From contig JAFRXD010000093.1 in the NCBI GenBank assembly GCA_017441605.1, forward strand, positions 1 through 64,000: a stretch of DNA of 64,000 nt. Reading direction: 5' to 3'. Position numbers and translations under genes: made by a program. The notes under the pieces were generated by a model. That model searched no databases and was not told the DNA's origin. It saw nothing but the letters and a program-made list of their open reading frames with translations. Source of the DNA: Thermoguttaceae bacterium. GTDB lineage: Bacteria > Planctomycetota > Planctomycetia > Pirellulales > Thermoguttaceae. Below are positions 39,701-44,930 of this stretch, one piece after another (positions within the stretch are counted from its first letter, which is position 1; the number at the start of each line of letters is the position of its first letter).

Positions 39701-40030
39701 ATAGACGAACGAGCAAGCCCCGAGACTGACCGTCTTGCGATCGCTCGAAATGACCGGGCTGCCCTTGAACAAAAAGAAATACTCCCGACCTTCCGGGAAG
39801 ATAAAGTTCGCCGTTTGGCGCCGCCAGTCGTTCGGGTTCGGAAAGAGCGAAGAAAGCTCGGGGGCGCGCGTCTCGATCAGGTCGACCCGTTCCGCCGGAT
39901 CCGCGACTTCTTCTCGATCGTCGCGAGGCTCCCATTTCGGAGCGTTTAGAAACGTTCGGTTGTAGACGTGGGCGATCCCGCAAAGCGCCGCCAAACTCAA
40001 GACCGCGACCAACGCGCTTTTCGCTCGCAT
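36743..40030 (-). CDS. Large membrane-anchored LptC/OstA-like protein, probable LPS transport
   Basis: A 1,095-residue protein with an N-terminal membrane helix (MRAKSALVAVLSLAALCGIAH region, residues about 4-22) and a long periplasmic part. The part near residues 400-560 (VEILADEIVYDLEDRVAYLD, then ELRLNENDEIERIVAQKDGE) has the rhythm of OstA/LptA/LptC beta-jellyroll repeats, where strands describe masking and unmasking layers; similar strands recur to the C-terminus. LptC proper is about 190 residues, so this would be a greatly enlarged bridge or scaffold, a form known in Planctomycetota. GGAGGGG precedes the ATG at 40030. It starts 14 bp after the small membrane ORF (40045), implying an operon. 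Assignment rests on architecture and repeat pattern, with lpxA elsewhere in the window as supporting context; another beta-rich periplasmic role is possible. Confidence 0.55.
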   Translation of the reverse strand: MRAKSALVAVLSLAALCGIAHVYNRTFLNAPKWEPRDDREEVADPAERVDLIETRAPELSSLFPNPNDWRRQTANFIFPEGREYFFLFKGSPVISSDRKTVSLGACSFVYLGEREPEQSDEERANKAFVFESTDRIELTFSETLDRTFKLGSEKSEFNFDKFAEGRAFGEVVIRTKIGDVDALLRTRDVTFNETQIVSKSDVSFHIGSSSGEGRGFAIVFDSPRNLASTARRAARGEVEPGASPAERIEALERSGNLGGGFSLKSAVINELKGGISFRLADLSEGAGADNATAREDSRFEARCKGGVFFNSNPNEPGGWVVRLNESVELVEFKDGTRSNQLLCDRFYLYMQDPNVKALANESAEIAEAILRKRISGSPKDLRASNLRAIGGEEERALIRNFASGVEILADEIVYDLEDRVAYLDSDDDGNPAQIKSGSQNSEANFFSKNIELRLNENDEIERIVAQKDGELIVDSKDKTGEPVRSRATWKGALVAVPTAEPKGYFKLSSYGPFSFSSDALGTMTANEAEIVFKPIPKESSNSENRAEGAAERGESEFNFAPDSIEGLRPVLASFRNNVSLRFPRGEARVANAANVRFESIEETEEETAEDEALGRFESEGDNASLDSLAGGSKSSVDDSRFEISGRELEVRCVLRWAKGRPEPKARVVKLALSGDASFCERLALGGAEKTVVKAGSAQIDNPGSETTKLRLHGSSDAPALFKTENLTLTGGDISVDAANNRFEAIGSGSLEIASPVARAEPRIATSDKPEEDLARFLSDDPIKVEWSRAMRFDGQKLSFLAERDKSVLVSQGTQTLKSPEVDLTLKNPTSIFKLNVKDREAMEVATVECVGNNEKFVEIDVVDKPKEGSKDAREGVYRVALRNLRYDVAAGTFSATDGGEFYGIVPTSRDASDALARRTGGSVESNRAVEPSATSPKWTKIWARFKGNATGSIAGRETTFSDGIKALAATVENPNEALDFDSLDDCPASTASIESQEASVKLIPGDEREGGGQDLEIEARRNVLFRQKTVAGTCEALRYASKKGVVVLAGSPTTKAALYKQEYQGARRETLGEFSRAIYWLDTGKFEIEALDSSR

Positions 40031-40044
40031 TTTCCCCTCCGCCC

Positions 40045-40428
40045 TTACCGTTGGAACTTATGCCGCCCCGAGCTCGACGACGAGCCCGGGACATGGCGAA
40101 GGATAACGATTTTGGGGCGGTTTGTCAATACTCCGGCGAGCGCCGTCCGCTCGTCGATCGCGGGCCATTTCATTATCTGACCGAGCGTCCAAGGGATCAA
40201 ATAGTAGACGACGCCTATGTAGATCAGAAGTAATCCTTTGTTGTCGGGAATTACCCCTTTTTCCGTTCCCCAATACCAGAGAAAGAGCGGCGCCACGATA
40301 AGCGCCGCGCCAACGACTCCGGCGAGAACGAGCGCGACAAGAAAGACTACGCCCGTGAGAAGCCACTGAACGGGTTTCCCTAAAAACTCTAAAACGTCAA
40401 AGAGACGACTCCAGCGCTCGACTCCTTT
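40045..40428 (-). CDS. Small two-helix membrane protein without an ordinary start codon
   Basis: An open frame of 127 codons plus a TAA stop. It contains an amphipathic stretch (RLFDVLEFLGKPVQWL), a long hydrophobic helix (LTGVVFLVALVLAGVVGAAL and on through VAPLFLWYW), a short polar loop (GTEKGVIPDNKG) and a second hydrophobic segment (LLLIYIGVVYYLIPW), then a basic tail. The only canonical start in frame before or within the first helix is GTG 40296, which falls in the middle of that helix. Upstream the frame is continuous, across one TAG (40429-40431), with the 42-codon basic ORF that does have a strong ribosome site. It is either a nonsense-interrupted gene, a readthrough product, or starts at a non-standard codon after the AAAGGAG that follows the TAG. 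It precedes the LptC/OstA-like gene by 14 bp. No family recognised. Confidence 0.5.
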   Translation of the reverse strand, partial: KGVERWSRLFDVLEFLGKPVQWLLTGVVFLVALVLAGVVGAALIVAPLFLWYWGTEKGVIPDNKGLLLIYIGVVYYLIPWTLGQIMKWPAIDERTALAGVLTNRPKIVILRHVPGSSSSSGRHKFQR

Positions 40429-40557
40429 CTAATAGCGCTCGTTCTTTTCCCGGGCTTTCGCCTCGCGGAGTTCTCGCGCTTCCCTCGCCTCTCTCGCTTC
40501 TCGCTCGAATCGAAGTCTCTTCTTCCGTTCCGCCCTCGTTTCTTTTCTTCGTTTCAT
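40429..40557 (-). CDS. Small highly charged 42-residue ORF in frame with the next membrane protein
   Basis: ATG 40557 with AGGAGG seven nt upstream. The product is MKRRKETRAERKKRLRF followed by an (E/R/A)-rich run REAREARELREAKAREKNERY: strongly charged, helical, probably a coiled coil or nucleic-acid or membrane-surface binding helix. It ends at a single TAG, and the same reading frame continues for 127 more codons as the two-helix membrane protein. On its own it would be a leader peptide; joined, it would be the cytoplasmic N-terminus of a 170-residue membrane protein. Too short for homology by eye. The possible attenuator at 40595-40622 lies 38 bp upstream. Confidence 0.5.
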   Translation of the reverse strand: MKRRKETRAERKKRLRFEREAREAREARELREAKAREKNERY

Positions 40558-40594
40558 CGCTCCGCCTCCTCGAACGTTGAATTGCCCTCGGAAA

Positions 40595-40622
40595 CAAAAA
40601 ACGCGCCCGCAAGCGAGCGCGT
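40595..40622 (-). terminator. Intrinsic terminator or attenuator before the small charged ORF
   Basis: Ten-base inverted repeat (40601-40610 with 40613-40622, one G-T pair) followed on the minus strand by six or more T. It lies 38 bp upstream of the ATG at 40557 and about 120 bp beyond the terminator of the aldo/keto reductase gene, so it is either a backup terminator or a leader attenuator. Confidence 0.65.
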
Positions 40623-40740
40623 CCCGCTAATACCAAGTATGCGAAATCGGCGCGCGAGACAACGCCAATCCCGTTGGCATACGAACGAGCGACTCCAAAA
40701 CCGGTTCCAAAACGACCAAGAACTCCCTAGCGTCGCTCCA

Positions 40741-40767
40741 AAAAGAAAAGAGCCCCCAACGGGGGCT
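40741..40767 (-). terminator. Intrinsic terminator after the aldo/keto reductase gene
   Basis: AGCCCCC (40751-40757), loop AAC, GGGGGCT (40761-40767); on the minus strand the stem is followed by CTTTTCTTTT. Confidence 0.88.
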
Positions 40768-40830
40768 TGAGCGGTTTGCTCAATCGCGCGAACGCCGGCG
40801 CTTTTCCGAGCCGCGAGCGCGGAGCGCAAG

Positions 40831-41679
40831 TTAGGAAATCTTGAACGACCCGATATAGAGCGCGATATCGGGACTCGTCTCGTCGTAAATCGGGCTTTTT
40901 CCCGTGTCCAGCGACTTAATCGCGACCATGTCGTCTTGGTCGAGGACGAAGTCGAAGACGTCGAAGTTTTGAGCCATTCTCGCTTTCGAGGTCGTTTTGG
41001 GAATAACGGAAATCCCGCGTTGAATCGCCCAGCGGAGCATGACTTGCGCGGTCGTCTTGCCGTGTTTCTTGGCGATGATTTTGAGAATCGGCGCGTTGAA
41101 GACGTCGTTCTTGCCCTCGGCGAAAGGCGCCCACGCCTGATGCGCGATTTTGTGCAGCGCCATAAACTCGTTCGCGGCGGTCTGTTGGCGCCAGACGTTC
41201 GTCTCGATCTGGTTCACCGTCGGCTTGACTTCGTTGCAGTTGAACAGGTCGGCGAGGCGCTCGTTCCAGAACGACGTAACCCCGATCGCGCGAATCCGTC
41301 CCTCTCTGTAGAGCTTTTCGAGCGCGCGCCAAGCCCCGTAGTAGTCCCCGTACGGCTTGTGCATTAGGTACAAGTCGAGGTAGTCCAGCCCCAGCTTTTT
41401 CATCGAGACGTCGAACGCCTTGAGCGCGGGCTCGTATCCGTAGTCTTGGACCCAAAGTTTCGTGGTAACAAAGATTTCCTCGCGTTTGATTCCGCTCTTC
41501 GCGATCGCCGCTCCGACCGCCTCTTCGTTCGAGTAAGCCGCCGCCGTGTCGATCAAGCGATAACCGACCGCGAGCGCGTCCGAGACGCAGCGCTCCGCCT
41601 CTTTGAGATCGTCGATCTGATACACCCCGTAACCGAGAATCGGGAGTTGAACTCCGTTGTAAAGCGAGATATGTTCCAT
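40831..41679 (-). CDS. Aldo/keto reductase
   Basis: A 282-residue NADPH-dependent carbonyl reductase of the AKR superfamily, cytoplasmic. The catalytic tetrad is complete: D44 and Y49 in LIDTAAAYSNEEAVG, K74 in VTTKLW, H107 in LYLMHKP. The cofactor segment near the C-terminus (VIPKTTSKARMAQNFDVFDF) is the usual 2'-phosphate-binding loop. It is most like the AKR5-type 2,5-diketo-D-gluconate reductase/YvgN group, whose members reduce small aldehydes and ketones; the actual substrate cannot be read from sequence. AAGGA lies before the ATG at 41679. The terminator at 40741-40767 ends the transcript. It starts 25 bp after the nucleotidyltransferase-epimerase gene, so cotranscription with the uronate genes is plausible. 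Confidence 0.88.
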   Translation of the reverse strand: MEHISLYNGVQLPILGYGVYQIDDLKEAERCVSDALAVGYRLIDTAAAYSNEEAVGAAIAKSGIKREEIFVTTKLWVQDYGYEPALKAFDVSMKKLGLDYLDLYLMHKPYGDYYGAWRALEKLYREGRIRAIGVTSFWNERLADLFNCNEVKPTVNQIETNVWRQQTAANEFMALHKIAHQAWAPFAEGKNDVFNAPILKIIAKKHGKTTAQVMLRWAIQRGISVIPKTTSKARMAQNFDVFDFVLDQDDMVAIKSLDTGKSPIYDETSPDIALYIGSFKIS

Positions 41680-41704
41680 CGCGCGTCCTTCTTATCCTAT
41701 TAAA

Positions 41705-43483
41705 TCAAACGTTGTAAAAACTTCGGTACCATTCGACGAACTTCGCCATCCCGTCGGCGAGCTTGGTCGCGGGACGGAATCCAAAATCGGCTTCGAGCCG
41801 CGAAACGTCGGCGCAAGTCTTGTGGACGTCCCCCGGCTGCATGGGCAGGAACTCTTTCTTCGCGGTCTTGCCCAAGAGTTTCTCGAGGATCGCGACCATG
41901 TCGGTCAGCTTTTCGGGACGGTCGTTCCCAATATTGTAAACCTTCGCGCGATCGCCTTTTGCGTTCGGCTTTGGCGGATTGGCGAGCATATTGACGATCC
42001 CTTGGACGATATCGTCGACGTAAGTGAAGTCGCGAAGCATGTCCCCGTTGTTAAACAGCTGGATCGGCTCGTCGTTCAATATCTTCCGAACGAAAATGAA
42101 CGCCGCCATGTCCGGGCGACCGTACGGTCCGTAGACCGTAAAGAACCGCAGTCCGGTGCACGGGATATTGTACAAATGCGAGTACGAATAGGCGAACAGC
42201 TCGTTCGATTTTTTCGTCGCCGCGTAAAGGGAAATCGGATCGTCCGTCTTGTCCTCCGTCGAGAACGGGGAGCGCTCGCGGTTTCCGTACACCGAAGAGC
42301 TGGACGCGTAGAGCAAGTGCTCCGCGGGGTATTTGCGGCACGCTTCGAGCACGTTAAAGAACCCGACGACGTTCGAGCTCACGTAGGCGTCCGGATTCGT
42401 AATCGAATAGCGCACGCCCGCTTGCGCCGCCAGATTCACGACGATCTCCGGCCGAAAGACTTTGAAAAGCCCCTCGAGCGGATCGCGGTCGGCGAGATCC
42501 CCCTTAACGAACGTGAATTTCGACGCGCGTCTCAAAATGTTCAAGCGCGCCTGTTTGAGCGCTGGATCGTAGTAATCGTTCACGTTGTCGTATCCGACGA
42601 CCCGAGCTCCCTCGTCGAGGAGTCGACGCGCCAAGTGGAATCCGATAAATCCCGCCGCGCCCGTGATTAGATACCGCTTCTTCGGATCGAACGGCTTGAA
42701 GGCGCGCTTCCGGGTCGCGCTCGACCATGACGCGAACTCCGCGTCGATCTTGCGATACGCCTCCAAATTCCCGACGTCGTACCGTCGACCGGGCATTTCC
42801 ATCGCTCGAACGTCCTCTTCGCGCGCGAGCCACGAGACCAAGCTGCCCGGCGCGTCGAACTCGCAACCCTCGCTCAGCGCGCGACGAATCTTCGACGCCG
42901 TCAAATTGCGATAGGCGTAAAACGGGGGACAGCACCAGTTGGAGCTCGGATCCTTTGGCTTTTCGGTCATTTTCAAAACGCGATCCCCGTCGGCGATTTC
43001 AAGAACGCCGCATTTGCGCAGCTTCGTCGCGCTCGGTTCCCAATAGCGCATAACCGCGCTCCCGGAGATCCGATCAAAATAGTCGAGAAACGAGGAGAGC
43101 GAGAAATCGAGGACGTTGTCCCCGGCGAGAACGAGTAGATCGCCTTGCAAATTTGCCTGTTCGATCGCGAGGAGAATATCTTTTACCGCGCCGAGCCGCG
43201 TCTCGTTCGTCAGCGTTCCGTCGTTGACGATCTCGATCGCCGCCTCGGACGGTCGCGCCCCTCCCTCGCCCCGCGCCTTCGCGTCTCGCCATTGGCAAAA
43301 CTGGTCGTAAAACTTTGCGTTCGTTACGACGACGAACCGCTCGATCGAGCCGGTCGCGTCGAGGTCGTCGATCAAGCGGTCGGCGATCGTTTTCCCTCCG
43401 ACCGTAAGCAGCGGCTTGGGAAAGTTCTGGGTGAGCGGATAGAGTCGCGTCGCGTATCCCGCCGCCAAAATAACGCAGTTCAT
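41705..43483 (-). CDS. Fusion of a sugar-phosphate nucleotidyltransferase with a UDP-glucuronate 4-epimerase-like SDR
   Basis: 592 residues in two cytoplasmic enzyme domains. Residues 1-250: RmlA/GlmU-type nucleotidyltransferase, with LAAGYATRLYPLT (7-19), the phosphate-binding FPKPLLTVGGK (21-31) and the metal aspartate D122 in LAGDN. Residues about 268-592: extended SDR with G275-x-x-G278-x-x-G281 (LITGAAGFIGFHL), catalytic Y420 and K424 in ISLYAATKKSNE, and LAAQAGVRYSITNPDAYVSS plus GLRFFTVYGPYGRPDMA, which mark the UDP-glucuronate 4-epimerase/CapI group rather than GalE. Together the protein could make UDP-GalA from GalA-1-P and interconvert it with UDP-GlcA; that substrate pairing is inference from domain families and the adjacent kinase gene (18 bp upstream). 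A GAGG site precedes the ATG at 43483. No frameshift is seen, so the fusion looks genuine. Confidence 0.82.
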   Translation of the reverse strand: MNCVILAAGYATRLYPLTQNFPKPLLTVGGKTIADRLIDDLDATGSIERFVVVTNAKFYDQFCQWRDAKARGEGGARPSEAAIEIVNDGTLTNETRLGAVKDILLAIEQANLQGDLLVLAGDNVLDFSLSSFLDYFDRISGSAVMRYWEPSATKLRKCGVLEIADGDRVLKMTEKPKDPSSNWCCPPFYAYRNLTASKIRRALSEGCEFDAPGSLVSWLAREEDVRAMEMPGRRYDVGNLEAYRKIDAEFASWSSATRKRAFKPFDPKKRYLITGAAGFIGFHLARRLLDEGARVVGYDNVNDYYDPALKQARLNILRRASKFTFVKGDLADRDPLEGLFKVFRPEIVVNLAAQAGVRYSITNPDAYVSSNVVGFFNVLEACRKYPAEHLLYASSSSVYGNRERSPFSTEDKTDDPISLYAATKKSNELFAYSYSHLYNIPCTGLRFFTVYGPYGRPDMAAFIFVRKILNDEPIQLFNNGDMLRDFTYVDDIVQGIVNMLANPPKPNAKGDRAKVYNIGNDRPEKLTDMVAILEKLLGKTAKKEFLPMQPGDVHKTCADVSRLEADFGFRPATKLADGMAKFVEWYRSFYNV

Positions 43484-43501
43484 CTCGGTTCTCCTCGGGA
43501 C

Positions 43502-44686
43502 TTAGAAGTAATCGACGCCGTTCGACGTTTGACAAAAGTGAATCGAGAATTTCCCCTCGAGATTCGGGAATTCTCGCAAATACCCGGCGGTCATCTTGGC
43601 GGCGACCGTCTCGCGCTTGGCGGGGTCGACGAGCGCCATGCAGCAACCCTTAAACCCGGCCCCGCTGAATCGCCCGCCGTAAACGCCGTCCACTTCGAGC
43701 ATTAGCTCGTAGAGCGTTCGCAGTTCCTCCGAGCCGGTCTCGTAGTTGTGAATCGAGCTATAGCCGCTCTCGAAAACCAACTGCCCGAACTTCTTGAGAT
43801 TACCCGCGCGCCAGAGCTCCGCGCCCTGCTTGACTCGCGCCACCTCGGAGTAGTAGTGCGTCGCGCGCTTCCGCCAGTTCTCGGGCAGGCGCGAGGCGTA
43901 TTTCTCGAAGACCGCGAACGGAACGTCGCGAAGCCGAGCTTCGGAGAAAAGCCCGCAGTCCATTTCCGCCCATCCCTTGAGCGCGTACGCCGAAGCCTTG
44001 AGCTCGTCGACCCGAACGTTGAATCGCGTCCCCGCCAGGCGCCGCTCGACCCCGCTGAAGAAGATCGCGATCTCGAACGGAGGGGTCTTGGGACTGCGCG
44101 GTATCAGCTCGTAGCGATCAGTTTTCGTGTCGAGGAATAGGAGTTTGTCTTTTTGGGAATAAACCTCGCAGCTTTGGTCGAGCTTTCCGACGTTGACCCC
44201 GACGTACTTCGTCTCCGCCTCGAGCGCCACCGCGATTAGGTCCGCGCGCGAGAGCCGGACGTTGTTCGCCTTGCAAAGCGCCGAGAGAAACGCGATAATG
44301 ACCGCCGCCGAAGACGAGAGACCCCCGATCGGGAGCGAGCCCTCGATAACGCAGTTGAGGCCTCGTTTCAATTCGACCCGATGATCGAGCGCCCAAGCCG
44401 CTCCGCGAAGGTAGTCCGCCCAGTCGTTTTGACGAGGGGGAATCCGATCGACGTGGAACGTCTTCTCTCCCTCGAAGTTCAGACTGCGAACCCGAACGAC
44501 TCCGGCGGTCGGCGCGTAGACGATTTTAATTCCTTTGTCGATCGCGAATCCGGAGACGTAGCCGTACTGGTGGTCGACGTGCGCTCCTAACGGGCACACC
44601 CGATACGGGCAAAACGACTCAAAAATCTCCGGTTTCTTCTTTGTTTTCCCGTACCAGCGAACGAATTCTTCGCGCGCGCTCGTCAT
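43502..44686 (-). CDS. GHMP sugar kinase resembling plant galacturonokinase
   Basis: A 394-residue cytoplasmic kinase. ATG 44686 is set by AGGAGGGG about 8 nt upstream. The substrate signature CPYRVCPLGAHVDHQYG (26-42), the P-loop LPIGGLSSSAAV (118-129), the catalytic aspartate region GKLDQSCEVY (D170) and FSGAGFKGCCMALVD near the C-terminus define the galactokinase branch of the GHMP family. In particular PLGAHxDHQ, YYSE...RVKQGAELWRAGNL, YSSIHNYETGSEEL and VYGGRFSGAGF match my recollection of Arabidopsis galacturonokinase much better than bacterial GalK, which has RVNLIGEHTDYN at the first site. Expected reaction: D-galacturonate plus ATP to galacturonate-1-phosphate. It is the first gene of an operon with the nucleotidyltransferase-epimerase. 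Galactose cannot be excluded as substrate. Confidence 0.75.
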   Translation of the reverse strand: MTSAREEFVRWYGKTKKKPEIFESFCPYRVCPLGAHVDHQYGYVSGFAIDKGIKIVYAPTAGVVRVRSLNFEGEKTFHVDRIPPRQNDWADYLRGAAWALDHRVELKRGLNCVIEGSLPIGGLSSSAAVIIAFLSALCKANNVRLSRADLIAVALEAETKYVGVNVGKLDQSCEVYSQKDKLLFLDTKTDRYELIPRSPKTPPFEIAIFFSGVERRLAGTRFNVRVDELKASAYALKGWAEMDCGLFSEARLRDVPFAVFEKYASRLPENWRKRATHYYSEVARVKQGAELWRAGNLKKFGQLVFESGYSSIHNYETGSEELRTLYELMLEVDGVYGGRFSGAGFKGCCMALVDPAKRETVAAKMTAGYLREFPNLEGKFSIHFCQTSNGVDYF

Positions 44687-44850
44687 GGCGCCCCTCCTGT
44701 TTGGACGTATTGGACTTGCGATTGTGTCGGTTTCGCGCCGTCGTTTTTCCGTTATGGCGCCGCGATTCCGCTCGCGATTATAGATTTTTTTGATGAAATC
44801 CGCAAGAAAAACGCGAACTATTCGCTCGCTTTTTTGAGATTTTTCGCTAA

Positions 44851-44900
44851 AAAAGAATGAAAAAGGGGGCGAAGCGCGCCGCAAACGCCTCTTCGTCCCC
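44851..44900 (-). terminator. Intrinsic terminator after the 44931-47807 gene
   Basis: Ten-base stem (44865-44874 with 44891-44900, one G-T pair); the minus strand continues TTTTTCATTCTTTT. Confidence 0.75.
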
Positions 44901-44930
44901 GAAAAATCGGGCGCGTTTTTTATCAAAACC

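Noticed and set aside
43502..44926. Calling the GHMP gene a plain galK, and starting it at 44926.
   Set aside because: The GalK signature GEHTDYN is replaced by GAHVDHQ of the galacturonokinase type; AGGAGGGG fixes the start at 44686 and the upstream 80 codons are in an AT-rich leader.
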